A stretch of 64,000 bases of DNA from Enterobacter wuhouensis (GCF_004331265.1 NZ_SJOO01000012.1:57645-121644); one strand, 5' to 3'. Counted from the stretch's first letter, positions 42,612 to 52,270 are shown. Made by a program: numbers and translations. The notes: generated from the letters alone by a model not told the origin.

Positions 42612-43589
42612 TTAACGCACTAACGCAATAAGTTCCTTGAGCAATTGTTCCGGCTGCTCGCCGCTGAGCTCAGCGTCAACCGGCAGGTACCACCAGTTTT
42701 CCTTCGCAAAGGCACGGCACTTAACCGCATCTTTTTCCGTCATGATCAAGGTCTGGCCCGGCGCGGTGAGCGCATCAACCTGCTCCGCCAGTAACGCCTG
42801 ATGATCGGCCAGCGAAACGCGTTTTTCCAGCCGCGCACCGCATTGTTCGAGCGTCGCAAAGAAACGCGGAGGATGGCCAATGCCCGCCATCGCCACCAGA
42901 GCTGGCAGTTGATCAACGGCCTTGCGTTCGCCGGTCAGCAGGTTGACCGCGTTGCCAGGCTGCAGATGCATAGGAATTTCACCCGCTTTTGCCGCACCGC
43001 CGTTAACAATCACCGCATCAACGGACTTAAGGCGCGATGCGCGTTCGCGCATCGGCCCTGCGGGAAGCCACCAGCCGTTACCAAAACGACGAACCCCGTC
43101 AACGACCACAATCTCTTTATCGCGCGCAAGGGCATAATGCTGCAGGCCATCATCGGTGATGATAATTTGCACACCGTGCCCGGATAGAAGCGCTTTAACG
43201 GCGTCGCTGCGCACCGGGGATACGGCAACCGGGGCGCCCGTGCGCTGATAAATTAAAACCGGTTCATCACCGGCTTCGGCGGTCGTTGTATCCGCTTTCA
43301 ATAACAGCGGGTACTGCGCGGCTTTACCGCCATAACCTCGCGACACAACGCCCGGGCGAATACCGCGTTTTTGGAGTTGCTCTACCAGCCAGATAACGAC
43401 CGGCGTTTTGCCATTCCCCCCCGCAGTGAGGTTCCCCACAACCACAACCGGAACCGGTGCGCGCCAGGCCTGCTTCAGCCCCAGTCGATACAGCAGACGA
43501 ATGGCACCGCTCACCAGGCCATAGAGCCAGGAGAGCGGGAGAAGCAGCAGCCACAGCAGTGACTCACCGGACCAGATGCGTGCGATCAT
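42612..43589 (-). CDS. lpxK: Tetraacyldisaccharide 4'-kinase
   Basis: This 325-residue inner-membrane kinase adds the 4'-phosphate that produces lipid IVA. An N-terminal membrane-associated helix (LLWLLLLPLSWLYGLVSGAI) precedes the P-loop GNLTAGGNGKT (about 52-62). The segment VSRGYGGKAAQYPLLL and the catalytic-base region ITDDGLQHYALARD are characteristic. The start overlaps the msbA stop by 4 bp. Together with msbA and kdsB it makes an LPS core-lipid A supply cluster. Confidence 0.97.
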   Translation of the reverse strand: MIARIWSGESLLWLLLLPLSWLYGLVSGAIRLLYRLGLKQAWRAPVPVVVVGNLTAGGNGKTPVVIWLVEQLQKRGIRPGVVSRGYGGKAAQYPLLLKADTTTAEAGDEPVLIYQRTGAPVAVSPVRSDAVKALLSGHGVQIIITDDGLQHYALARDKEIVVVDGVRRFGNGWWLPAGPMRERASRLKSVDAVIVNGGAAKAGEIPMHLQPGNAVNLLTGERKAVDQLPALVAMAGIGHPPRFFATLEQCGARLEKRVSLADHQALLAEQVDALTAPGQTLIMTEKDAVKCRAFAKENWWYLPVDAELSGEQPEQLLKELIALVR

Positions 43590-45334
43590 GCGCCGAACTG
43601 CATCTTGTGAAGCTGAGCATACACACCGCGATGCGCCAGCAAATCAGCGTGGCTTCCGCGCTCCACGATCACGCCATCTTCAACAACGACAATTTCATCG
43701 GCTTGTTCAATGGTCGACAGGCGGTGAGCAATCACCAGTGACGTACGGTTTTTCTGCAGTTCATCCAGTGCGGACTGAATAGCGCGTTCAGACTCCGTAT
43801 CCAGCGCGGAAGTCGCTTCATCCAGAATCAGAATCGGGCTATCACGCAGCAGCGCACGGGCGATGGCGATACGCTGACGCTGGCCGCCGGAGAGCAGAAC
43901 CCCGTTTTCACCGATAATCGTATCCAGGCCGTTATCCATCTTGTTGATGAAGTCCATTGCATACGCCATGCGGGCAGCGTTCTCAATCTGCTCGCGGCTG
44001 TACTCTTCCGTACGCGCATAGGCAATATTGTTCGCGACCGTATCGTTAAACAGATGCACGTTCTGAGAAACCAGCGCCACCTGATTACGCAGCGACTGCA
44101 GGGTATATTCCCGCAGGTCGTGACCGTCCAGCAGGATTTCACCTTCGTTGATGTCATAGAAGCGGGTAATCAGGCTGGCAATAGTGGATTTACCCGAACC
44201 TGAACGCCCAACCAGCGCAACGGTTTTGCCCGCCGGAATGGTCAGGTTGATATTGCGCAGAGCCGGCGTTTCACGGCCAGGATAGGTAAAGGTGACATTG
44301 CGGAACTCAACGTCACCCTTAGCACGCTCAATCGCGCGCGTCCCTTCATCTTTTTCCTGCTCTGAGTCCAGAATGCTGAACAGCGTCTGGCAAGCGGCCA
44401 TCCCGCGCTGGAACTGGGCGTTAACGTTCGTCAGCGATTTCAGCGGACGCATCAGCGCAATCATGGAGGAGAAGACGACGGTGATAGTACCCGCCGTCAG
44501 TGTTTCCATAACGCTTGGGAAGCTTGCGGCATACAGCACAAATGCCAGCGCCAGGGAAGCAATCAGCTGAATCACCGGGTCGGAGATGGAAGAGGCCGAA
44601 ACCATTTTCATCCCCTGCAGGCGCATTTTGTTGCTGACCTTATCAAAGCGTTTGGTTTCGACTTTCTGACCGCCGAAGATCAACACTTCCTTATGCCCTT
44701 TCAGCATCTGTTCTGCGCTGGTCGTCACCTGCCCCATCGTATTCTGCATGTTCTTGCTGATATTGCGGAAGCGCTTAGACACCACGCGAATAGCAATAGA
44801 CACAATCGGTGCCAGAACGATAAGGATGATCGACAGCTGCCAGCTGTAGTAGAACATCATCGCGAACAGGCCAATGATGGACGCGCCTTCACGCACGACC
44901 GTAATGAGCGCGCTGGAGGATGAGGAAGCCACCTGCTCTGAGTCATAGGTAATACGAGACAGCAGCGTGCCGGTAGATTGCTTGTCAAAAAACGAGACCG
45001 GCATCCCCATCATGTGACTAAACAGACGGCGGCGCATGGTCATCACCACTTTCCCTGAAACCCAGGAAATGCAGTAGCTGGAAATATAGCTGGTGATACC
45101 GCGTAAGACCATCAGTCCGATAACCACCAGAGGCATCCATAGCAACACTGAGCGATCCGTTTTACCAAAACCGTCGTCCAGTAACGGTTTGAGAAGCGAT
45201 AGCATAAAAGTATCGCTGGCTGCGTTGAGGATTAACGCTATGCCCGCCACGATCAAGCCTGGTTTAAAGGGCGCAATCATCGGCCATAGTCGGCGGAATG
45301 TTTGCCACGTGGAGAGATCTTTGTCGTTATGCAT
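43586..45334 (-). CDS. msbA: Lipid A flippase MsbA
   Basis: This 582-residue ABC half-transporter has the same length as E. coli MsbA. Six transmembrane helices occupy the first 320 residues. The ATPase domain follows with Walker A GRSGSGKST near residue 380, signature LSGGQRQRIAIARAL and Walker B ILILDEATSALD. The homodimer flips core-lipid A across the inner membrane for LPS export. It is downstream of comEC (36 bp) and overlaps lpxK by 4 bp. Confidence 0.98.
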   Translation of the reverse strand: MHNDKDLSTWQTFRRLWPMIAPFKPGLIVAGIALILNAASDTFMLSLLKPLLDDGFGKTDRSVLLWMPLVVIGLMVLRGITSYISSYCISWVSGKVVMTMRRRLFSHMMGMPVSFFDKQSTGTLLSRITYDSEQVASSSSSALITVVREGASIIGLFAMMFYYSWQLSIILIVLAPIVSIAIRVVSKRFRNISKNMQNTMGQVTTSAEQMLKGHKEVLIFGGQKVETKRFDKVSNKMRLQGMKMVSASSISDPVIQLIASLALAFVLYAASFPSVMETLTAGTITVVFSSMIALMRPLKSLTNVNAQFQRGMAACQTLFSILDSEQEKDEGTRAIERAKGDVEFRNVTFTYPGRETPALRNINLTIPAGKTVALVGRSGSGKSTIASLITRFYDINEGEILLDGHDLREYTLQSLRNQVALVSQNVHLFNDTVANNIAYARTEEYSREQIENAARMAYAMDFINKMDNGLDTIIGENGVLLSGGQRQRIAIARALLRDSPILILDEATSALDTESERAIQSALDELQKNRTSLVIAHRLSTIEQADEIVVVEDGVIVERGSHADLLAHRGVYAQLHKMQFGA

Positions 45335-45370
45335 TCAAAAAACCAGCATTTGTTGAAATAGCCGCATATT

Positions 45371-47635
45371 CTACCCGTTATCTACTGGCGCGCCAAACCA
45401 CTGATGATACCAACGAGGTAAATATTGATCTCGCAGACGTCGGATTTGCCAGTTATGGCGTGAAAACGTCACCGATATTTGTCCAGAGCGGGGGGTATCA
45501 TGCCAGATATAGCCCTCTTTTCTGTAACGTCTGACCACTTTAACTGACGGGAATCGCCACGCGTTGTAACGCGCAGCTGAAGCTAACGCAATTTTTCCTT
45601 CCACGCGCTGCACCAGCGGCGTTGACGATGACGTATTGCTCCCATGATGGGGAACCTGAATAAGCGTGGAGGCCAGAAATCGCCAGTAATGGCTAAGCAT
45701 AGCGTGTTCGGCCTGGGCTTCAATGTCCCCTGTGAGTAAAACACTCTGCTCACCATCATCAATTTTCACCACGCAGGAACGATTATTGCCCTTTGCAGCA
45801 TAGGCTTCCGGTGGCCAGTGGGCGGTAAAAGTTAATCCTTGCCATTGCCACGTCTGCCCTCGAAAGCAGGGAAGATGGCCCGCCCAGCGCAGCGGGCTTC
45901 TTATCCACATTTCTGGCCAGGCCCTCTGAAGTGACGTCAATCCCCCCGCGTGATCGAGGTGCTCGTGACTCAGAATGACGCCCTCTGGCTGGAGATGATG
46001 CCAGCGAAGCCAGGGGATAATGAGTTGCTGTGCACTGTCTCCCCCAGGCCACGCCAGGCCGGTGTCATATAAAATTGCCTTGCCGTGGCGTTCAATAACC
46101 ATCGCCAGCCCCTGCCCCACATCCAGCATGTGCAACGTCCAGCTATCGTTTTTTGCCGTATTCCAGACAGGGAATGCCAGAACAACGCTACCGGCAATGC
46201 ACGCTGCCGGTAGCATTTTCCATGCGCGAAAGCGCCAACCGATAATTGCAAACCAGGGCAGCAGCGTCAGATATTGCCAGCGTTGATCAACGCTCTGCCA
46301 GCCATCCGGCAAACGCATCAGCAGCCAGAACAGTGCGGCAAGGGATCTTTCTGCCATAAACCAGATGGACGTTTCCAGAGATACCAGCGGGAACAAATGT
46401 AACAGCATGCCGGACAATATCAGCGGTACGGAGATGAACGTGACAAGGGGAACGGCAAAGAGATTCGCTACCAGTGAAGAGAGGCTAAATCCATGGAAAA
46501 TCAGCACCTGAAGGGGCATCAGCAGCAGCAACATTCCGATCTGCAGATAGACAAGGTTCACCAGCGGCCGCAGTCGACGAGCCCATTGCCTGTTTGGGAA
46601 AGGCAGCCACTGAAACCAGAAAATCAACGCGGCCACGGCAAACGCCGACAAAGCCAGGCTCTGAGAAAGCACAGAGAGAGGATCGCATATCAGGATCGCC
46701 GCAACACAGCATAGCCAGACCTGCCATGGAGACCACTGTCGAGCACTCATTCGCAGCGCAGCCAGCGCGGCAAGGGAGATTACCGTGCGCAAGGCGGGAG
46801 GCTGTAGTCCGGTTAGCCACGCGTAGAAAACGGCAAAGAGTAGCCCGGCGAGGACCGGCATCTGCCAGCCGATCCAGCGGCATGGCATTAAAAACTGGAC
46901 CCCGCGGGCAATTAGCCAGACCAGGGATGCCGCGAGCGCGATATGCAAACCCGAAATCGCCATCAGGTGCAGCGTACCGGTTTCACGCATCAGGTTTTTT
47001 ATTTCCCGCGGTACATCCAGACGCTCCCCCATTCCAAGCCCCAGGATCACGCCTCCCCACGGGTATGCAGAGAGCGTATTCTGCAGCGACAGCAGATATT
47101 GGGCGCGCATGCTACAGCGACCGTCAATCACCTCCGCCTGGGTAAACCGCCCGCTCAGCGTTTGATGGCGTGCAAAAGCGCTTTGCTGGGGATCGTAACC
47201 ACCGTCATTCAGTTCGCCATGCGCAGCCCTGAGCCGAAGCGTCATGGCCCAGCGCTGCCCGGCGCACACTTTTTGCGGCAGATAATTGCCGTAGAGCGTC
47301 ACCCCCGTAGACGCCCACCAGCGCTTGCCATTGAGTGCAACAATTTTTGCCTGATGCGTCGTTGCGCCATCGGTGGCGGTAATTATCACCTCGGCTTTCT
47401 GCGGCCCGGCCGTTAGGTGTTGCATCGGCCAGACGCCTTCATGTGCAGCCAGCATACCCCAGCAAAAAAAGAGTATTCCAACGCCTGCACAACGCAGCGC
47501 TCTTTTTTTGTGAATGGCAAAGACTACCCCAGCAGCCATCATCGTCCACACAGTCTGCAGACCCGGCAAAACGGGTAACCAATACAACGGAATAATTGCC
47601 AGAATGGCACAAGCGCTAATGACGGGTATCCCCAT
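45371..47635 (-). CDS. comEC: ComEC/Rec2 family protein (YcaI)
   Basis: This 754-residue protein has the E. coli YcaI length. It has several N-terminal hydrophobic helices, an OB-like region (about 60-160), the ComEC channel domain with GLGMGERLDVPREIKNLMRE and MAISGLHIALAASL, and a C-terminal metallo-beta-lactamase-like domain (ILSHEHLDHAGGLTSLQ, VLLTGDIEAQAE, QVPHHGSNTSSST). ComEC forms the inner-membrane channel for single-stranded DNA in competent bacteria. Natural transformation is not usual in this family, so the role here is uncertain. The gene reads into msbA. Confidence 0.93.
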   Translation of the reverse strand: MGIPVISACAILAIIPLYWLPVLPGLQTVWTMMAAGVVFAIHKKRALRCAGVGILFFCWGMLAAHEGVWPMQHLTAGPQKAEVIITATDGATTHQAKIVALNGKRWWASTGVTLYGNYLPQKVCAGQRWAMTLRLRAAHGELNDGGYDPQQSAFARHQTLSGRFTQAEVIDGRCSMRAQYLLSLQNTLSAYPWGGVILGLGMGERLDVPREIKNLMRETGTLHLMAISGLHIALAASLVWLIARGVQFLMPCRWIGWQMPVLAGLLFAVFYAWLTGLQPPALRTVISLAALAALRMSARQWSPWQVWLCCVAAILICDPLSVLSQSLALSAFAVAALIFWFQWLPFPNRQWARRLRPLVNLVYLQIGMLLLLMPLQVLIFHGFSLSSLVANLFAVPLVTFISVPLILSGMLLHLFPLVSLETSIWFMAERSLAALFWLLMRLPDGWQSVDQRWQYLTLLPWFAIIGWRFRAWKMLPAACIAGSVVLAFPVWNTAKNDSWTLHMLDVGQGLAMVIERHGKAILYDTGLAWPGGDSAQQLIIPWLRWHHLQPEGVILSHEHLDHAGGLTSLQRAWPEMWIRSPLRWAGHLPCFRGQTWQWQGLTFTAHWPPEAYAAKGNNRSCVVKIDDGEQSVLLTGDIEAQAEHAMLSHYWRFLASTLIQVPHHGSNTSSSTPLVQRVEGKIALASAARYNAWRFPSVKVVRRYRKEGYIWHDTPRSGQISVTFSRHNWQIRRLRDQYLPRWYHQWFGAPVDNG

Positions 47636-47784
47636 GTTTTCCTCCCATTTTTGGGAAGTATGCGGATAGCAAAGCGGGTCGTCAGACGGAAAAACGAAAG
47701 GTTACGATAAAGGCTGAGCGCTATTTCACCGCTTGCAGAAAAACAACACAAGAAGTGCGGCACGGATTCAGAAAGCGCCGGGAG

Positions 47785-47814
47785 AAAAACAAAAAAAGCA
47801 CCCGCAGGTGCTTT
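47785..47814 (-). terminator. ihfB terminator
   Basis: AAAGCACC (47795-47802) and GGTGCTTT (47807-47814) have a CGCA loop; on the minus strand TTTTTTTG and TTTTT follow. Confidence 0.88.
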
Positions 47815-47846
47815 CTTTTAAACCCAGTTTAACCTAATGGCTAAAC

Positions 47847-48134
47847 TCAGTTGCCGTAAATGTTGGCGCGATCGCGCAGTTCTTTACCCGGCTTAAAGTG
47901 TGGAACGTACTTGCCTTCCAGCTCGACTTTATCGCCAGTTTTCGGGTTACGCCCGGTACGTGGAGCACGATAGTGCAGAGAAAAACTTCCGAAACCGCGG
48001 ATTTCAATGCGCTCGCCCTGGGCAAGAGTGGTGGCCATATGCTCCAGCATCTCTTTAACAGCATCTTCCACAGCCTTCGCTGGGACATGCGGCTGCTGAC
48101 TGGCAAGTCTTTCAATCAATTCTGACTTGGTCAT
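47847..48134 (-). CDS. ihfB: Integration host factor subunit beta
   Basis: I chose the ATG at 48134 (95 residues, MTKSELIERLASQQPHVPAK) rather than one 21 bp upstream, because this is the invariant family start. A GGAGGAATC site precedes it. It is a HU-type DNA-bending protein. The arm motif GFGSFSLHYRAPRTGRNPKTG includes the proline that intercalates and bends DNA by about 160 degrees as IhfA-IhfB heterodimer. The C-terminus ends IYGN, one residue longer than E. coli (IYG). rpsA lies upstream, and part of ihfB expression can come from rpsA readthrough. Confidence 0.97.
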   Translation of the reverse strand: MTKSELIERLASQQPHVPAKAVEDAVKEMLEHMATTLAQGERIEIRGFGSFSLHYRAPRTGRNPKTGDKVELEGKYVPHFKPGKELRDRANIYGN

Positions 48135-48178
48135 GATTCCTCCGGTTCCTTTCAAACCAATTAGCTGAACAGCTCATT

Positions 48179-48235
48179 AAACAAGGGCGGCCGTAGCCGC
48201 CCTTTGTTATTGATTACAGGACGAATCCTGTAATC
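48179..48235 (-). terminator. rpsA terminator hairpin and second inverted repeat
   Basis: GGGCGGC (48185-48191) pairs with GCCGCCC (48196-48202) around CGTA, extended by AACAA/TTTGTT, with GTTT following on the minus strand. A second perfect repeat, GATTACAGG (48212-48220) with CCTGTAATC (48227-48235), lies just before it on the transcript. The short T-run may allow readthrough into ihfB. Confidence 0.7.
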
Positions 48236-48304
48236 TGTCAAGTCTGCTCCTCATCCTTATCGCTGTAAATGCGTTACAGCTCAAATGATGCTGAGAACTT
48301 GATC

Positions 48305-49978
48305 TTACTCGCCTTTAGCTGCTTTGAAAGCTTCAGCCATTGCGTTGTTAGAGAAGTTTGCATCTTCCTGTTTGTTAACAGTTGCGATTGCATCTTTCTC
48401 ATCAGCTTCGTCTTTAGCACGAACAGACAGGCTGATTGCACGGTTCTTACGGTCAACACCGGTGAACTTAGCTTCAACGTCGTCGCCAACGCTCAGAACC
48501 AGAGTTGCATCTTCAACGCGGTCACGTGAAGCTTCGGAAGCGCGCAGGTAACCTTCAACGCCGTCAGCCAGTTCTACGGTTGCGCCTTTAGCGTCAACTG
48601 CAGTCACTTTACCGTTTACGATTGCGCCTTTCTTGTTCAGTGCAACCCAGTTGTTGAACGGATCTTCTGCAAGCTGCTTAACGCCCAGGGAGATACGCTC
48701 ACGCTCTGCGTCAACCTGCAGAACAACTGCAGCGATTTCGTCGCCTTTTTTGTATTCACGTACTGCTTCTTCGCCTGCAACGTTCCAGGAGATGTCAGAC
48801 AGGTGAACCAGGCCATCGATGCCGCCGTCCAGGCCGATGAAGATACCGAAGTCAGTGATAGACTTGATTTTACCTTCAACACGGTCGCCCTTGTTGTGGG
48901 TTTCCGCGAACTGCTGCCATGGGTTGTTTTTGCACTGTTTCAGGCCCAGGGAGATACGACGACGTTCTTCGTCGATATCCAGAACCATCACTTCCACTAC
49001 ATCACCAACGTTAACAACTTTGGATGGGTGGATGTTTTTGTTGGTCCAGTCCATTTCGGAAACGTGCACCAGGCCTTCAACGCCTTCTTCGATTTCAACG
49101 AAGCAGCCGTAGTCGGTCAGGTTGGTAACGCGACCAGTCAGTTTAGTACCTTCTGGGTAACGCTTAGCGATAGCTACCCATGGATCTTCGCCCAGCTGTT
49201 TCAGGCCGAGGGATACACGAGTACGTTCGCGGTCGAACTTCAGCACTTTAACAGTGATTTCGTCGCCAACGTTCACGATTTCGCTTGGGTGCTTAACGCG
49301 TTTCCACGCCATGTCGGTGATGTGCAGCAGGCCATCAACGCCGCCCAGGTCAACGAATGCGCCGTAGTCAGTGAGGTTCTTAACGATACCTTTGACTTCC
49401 ATGCCTTCCTGCAGGTTTTCCAGCAGCTGATCGCGTTCTGCGCTGTTTTCGGATTCGATAACGGCACGACGGGATACAACAACGTTGTTACGCTTCTGGT
49501 CCAGCTTGATTACTTTGAACTCAAGCTCTTTGCCTTCGAGGTGCAGGGTGTCACGGACTGGACGAACGTCTACCAGTGAACCTGGCAGGAACGCACGAAT
49601 ACCATTCAGCTCAACAGTGAAGCCGCCTTTAACTTTGCCGTTGATAACACCGACCACAGTTTCAGCTTCTTCGTAAGCTTTTTCCAGCGTGATCCAAGCT
49701 TCGTGACGTTTAGCTTTCTCACGGGACAGCAGGGTTTCACCGAAGCCGTCTTCTACTGCATCCAGAGCAACGTCAACTTCGTCACCAACCTGGATTTCCA
49801 GCTCGCCCTGGGCGTTTTTGAACTGCTCTGCCGGAATGGCGGACTCAGATTTCAGACCGGCGTCAACCAGTACTACGTCTTTGTCGATAGCAACAACAAC
49901 ACCACGAACGATGGAACCCGGACGGGTTTCGATTGTTTTTAAGGATTCTTCAAATAGTTGAGCAAAAGATTCAGTCAT
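48305..49978 (-). CDS. rpsA: 30S ribosomal protein S1
   Basis: This 557-residue protein has the E. coli length. Six S1 RNA-binding repeats are visible. The first two bind the ribosome, the rest mRNA; typical cores are VKNLTDYGAFVDLGGVDGLLHI and VTNLTDYGCFVEIEEGVEGLVH. S1 recruits mRNAs with structured or weak leaders and is essential for most translation initiation. The codon use is strongly biased to the highly expressed set. It sits between cmk and ihfB as in E. coli. Confidence 0.98.
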   Translation of the reverse strand: MTESFAQLFEESLKTIETRPGSIVRGVVVAIDKDVVLVDAGLKSESAIPAEQFKNAQGELEIQVGDEVDVALDAVEDGFGETLLSREKAKRHEAWITLEKAYEEAETVVGVINGKVKGGFTVELNGIRAFLPGSLVDVRPVRDTLHLEGKELEFKVIKLDQKRNNVVVSRRAVIESENSAERDQLLENLQEGMEVKGIVKNLTDYGAFVDLGGVDGLLHITDMAWKRVKHPSEIVNVGDEITVKVLKFDRERTRVSLGLKQLGEDPWVAIAKRYPEGTKLTGRVTNLTDYGCFVEIEEGVEGLVHVSEMDWTNKNIHPSKVVNVGDVVEVMVLDIDEERRRISLGLKQCKNNPWQQFAETHNKGDRVEGKIKSITDFGIFIGLDGGIDGLVHLSDISWNVAGEEAVREYKKGDEIAAVVLQVDAERERISLGVKQLAEDPFNNWVALNKKGAIVNGKVTAVDAKGATVELADGVEGYLRASEASRDRVEDATLVLSVGDDVEAKFTGVDRKNRAISLSVRAKDEADEKDAIATVNKQEDANFSNNAMAEAFKAAKGE

Positions 49979-50089
49979 GTTTAATCTTCAGGTTAATATT
50001 AACGTCCACCTGGCTCCGTGCCGGATGGGGTTGTTTCACATACCCGCCGTCAATCCATTGCAGCGGGGGTACTGCTAAATCGGTCGCGA
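49979..50089 (-). promoter_or_regulatory. rpsA leader with degenerate ribosome binding site
   Basis: The ATG is preceded by CCTGAAGATTAAAC; only GAAG resembles a Shine-Dalgarno sequence. E. coli rpsA likewise lacks a canonical site and uses a structured leader that S1 itself represses. The spacer contains several GC-rich segments that can fold. The autoregulation is inferred from E. coli. Confidence 0.6.
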
Positions 50090-50773
50090 TTACGCGAGTG
50101 CCAGTTTTTGGCGCGCATATTGTAGCGCTTTTTCAATCACTTGCTCAATAGTTAAACTGGTTGAATCCAGAACTAATGCATCTTCTGCAGGAACAAGTGG
50201 GGCGACGGCGCGGTTACGATCGCGGTCATCGCGCTCTTTTATCTCGGATAAAAGGCGATCAAAGTTAACACTAAACCCTTTCTCCTGCAACTGAAGCATG
50301 CGGCGTTGAGCACGTTCTTCCGAGGAAGCGTCAAGGAAAATTTTTACTGGCGCATCAGGGAAAACGACGGTTCCCATATCGCGCCCATCGGCAATCAGAC
50401 CCGGGGCCTCACGGAAGCCACGCTGGCGACGCAGCAGCGCTTCGCGAACGCGTGGGAATGCGGCAACCTGGGAGGCCGCGTTAGCGACGTCCTGAGTACG
50501 GATTTCACCGCTAACGTCTTCCCCTTCAAGGATCACTTCGAGGTTGCCGTCGGTGGAGACAAAACGCACATCAAGATGCGCAGCCAGCGGTACCAGCGCC
50601 TCTTCTGACGCAACATCCACGTGGTGGTGCAGCGCAGCCAGAGCCAGCACGCGATAGATTGCTCCCGAATCTAAAAGATGCCATTGCAATGCTTCCGCCA
50701 TCGCTTTACACAGAGTACCTTTCCCTGCGCCACTAGGCCCATCAATGGTGATTACCGGGGCAACTGCCGTCAT
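50090..50773 (-). CDS. cmk: Cytidylate kinase
   Basis: This 227-residue enzyme has the E. coli length. It phosphorylates CMP and dCMP with ATP, recycling CMP from RNA and phospholipid turnover. P-loop GPSGAGKGT is at 12-20; the NMP-binding insert and LIADGRDMGTVVFPDAPVKI are typical. It is upstream of rpsA on the same strand, with which it is partly cotranscribed in E. coli. Confidence 0.97.
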   Translation of the reverse strand: MTAVAPVITIDGPSGAGKGTLCKAMAEALQWHLLDSGAIYRVLALAALHHHVDVASEEALVPLAAHLDVRFVSTDGNLEVILEGEDVSGEIRTQDVANAASQVAAFPRVREALLRRQRGFREAPGLIADGRDMGTVVFPDAPVKIFLDASSEERAQRRMLQLQEKGFSVNFDRLLSEIKERDDRDRNRAVAPLVPAEDALVLDSTSLTIEQVIEKALQYARQKLALA

Positions 50774-50927
50774 CGTTTTCTCCTTAATTAAGGCATACCG
50801 TTAACATGAACGCCGCGCATTATACGCGCCAACGTGCGCAACTGTTACCTTTGCGTGCAAATTACGGAATGATTGAAGCTGAGTGTAGAAGAAATGGGCA
50901 GGAATGAACGTCAGGAAGCGTAAGGAA

Positions 50928-50951
50928 ATGCCGCACCCGATGATGCGGCAT
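50928..50951 (-). terminator. Possible serC-aroA operon terminator
   Basis: ATGCCGCA (50928-50935) and TGCGGCAT (50944-50951) form an 8-bp stem immediately past the aroA stop. The downstream minus-strand run TTTCCTT is only moderately T-rich. Confidence 0.6.
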
Positions 50952-50958
50952 GATGTTA

Positions 50959-52242
50959 TCAGGCCAGCGTACTGATGCGCGCCAGCTGCTCGAAGTAGTC
51001 CGGGAAAGTCTTGGCGGTACACTTTGGATCGAGGATAGTGACAGGCGTATCGGACAGCGCCACCAGCGAGAAGCACATTGCCATACGGTGATCGTTATAA
51101 GTGCCGATTTCGGCAAACTGCAGTTTTGCCGGCGGGGTCACGCGAATATAATCTTCACCCTCTTCTACCTCTGCCCCGACCTTACGCAGCTCGGTCGCCA
51201 TTGCGAACAGACGGTCAGTTTCCTTCACGCGCCAGTTGTAGATGTTACGCAGCGTCGTCGTGCCTTTGGCAAACAGCGCCGCCGTGGCAATGGTCATCGC
51301 CGCATCAGGGATATGGTTCATGTCCATATCGATGGCGTTCAGCTCGCCGTGGGTGCAGGAGATGAAGTCATCGCCCCAGGTGACAACCGCGCCCATTTTT
51401 TCCAGCACGTCAGCAAAGCGGATATCACCCTGCACGCTGTTACGACCGATACCGGTCACTTTTACCGTGCCGCCTTTAATGGCGCCCGCGGCGAGGAAGT
51501 AGGATGCCGAGGAGGCATCGCCCTCAACCAGGTAGTTGCCCGGAGACTGGTACCGCTGCGCGCCGCGAACCACGAAGCGTTGGTAAGACTGGTTTTCAAC
51601 CTCAACGCCGAAAGTTTTCATCAGGTGCAGCGTGATATCGATATACGGTTTAGAAACCAGATCGCCCTTGATGCTGATAACCGTATCCTGCGGGGCCAGC
51701 GGTGCGGTCATCAGCAGCGCGGTCAGGAACTGGCTGGAGACGCTGCCGTCAACCTCAACGCTGCCGCCGGTGAAACCGCCGCGCAGGCGAAGTGGCGGAT
51801 AGTTTTCCTGCTCCAGGTACTCAATCTGCGCGCCGCCCTGACGCAGGGCGTCAACCAGATGGCCAATCGGGCGCTCTTTCATACGCGGTTCGCCGGTCAG
51901 CACGATGTTATTGCTTCCCAGACACAGGGCCGCCGCCAGCGGACGCATCGCGGTCCCCGCGTTGCCCAGGAACAGCTCAAGCGCTTCCGTACACTGCAAT
52001 GCACCACCGTTGCCGATCACTTCACAACGGGTACGGTCAGCAGACAGCGTGTAGTGAACTCCCAACGCTTTCAGCGCATTGAGCATATGGCGAACGTCAT
52101 CGCTGTCCAGCAGGTTTGTCAGGACGGTGGTGCCGTGTGCCAGAGCTGCCAGCAGCAGAGCGCGGTTCGAGACACTTTTTGAACCAGGCAGATTGATGGT
52201 GCCATCTACCCGCGCGATAGGTTGTAACGTCAGGGATTCCAT
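50959..52242 (-). CDS. aroA: 5-enolpyruvylshikimate-3-phosphate synthase
   Basis: This 427-residue class I EPSP synthase has the E. coli length. It condenses shikimate-3-phosphate with phosphoenolpyruvate, the sixth step of the shikimate pathway. Conserved segments LPGSKSVSNRALLLAALA and LFLGNAGTAMRPLAAAL are intact. Gly96, Thr97 and Pro101 are the usual residues, consistent with a glyphosate-sensitive enzyme. It is downstream of serC with a hairpin between; co-expression balances serine, pyridoxal phosphate and aromatic/enterobactin synthesis. Confidence 0.98.
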   Translation of the reverse strand: MESLTLQPIARVDGTINLPGSKSVSNRALLLAALAHGTTVLTNLLDSDDVRHMLNALKALGVHYTLSADRTRCEVIGNGGALQCTEALELFLGNAGTAMRPLAAALCLGSNNIVLTGEPRMKERPIGHLVDALRQGGAQIEYLEQENYPPLRLRGGFTGGSVEVDGSVSSQFLTALLMTAPLAPQDTVISIKGDLVSKPYIDITLHLMKTFGVEVENQSYQRFVVRGAQRYQSPGNYLVEGDASSASYFLAAGAIKGGTVKVTGIGRNSVQGDIRFADVLEKMGAVVTWGDDFISCTHGELNAIDMDMNHIPDAAMTIATAALFAKGTTTLRNIYNWRVKETDRLFAMATELRKVGAEVEEGEDYIRVTPPAKLQFAEIGTYNDHRMAMCFSLVALSDTPVTILDPKCTAKTFPDYFEQLARISTLA

Positions 52243-52270
52243 GAAAACTAAACTCTCAACTCAACATAAT

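Noticed and set aside
45371..47635. Evidence for natural competence from comEC
   Set aside because: A lone comEC homolog is normal in enterobacteria, and no pilus or other competence genes are in the window.
48803..49579. 258-codon open frame antisense to rpsA
   Set aside because: It mirrors the repeated S1 domains, which explains its repetitive look; not a gene.
50801..51076. 91-codon minus-strand frame in the cmk-aroA gap
   Set aside because: It overlaps the conserved aroA 3' end and does not resemble YcaL; no evidence for a gene.
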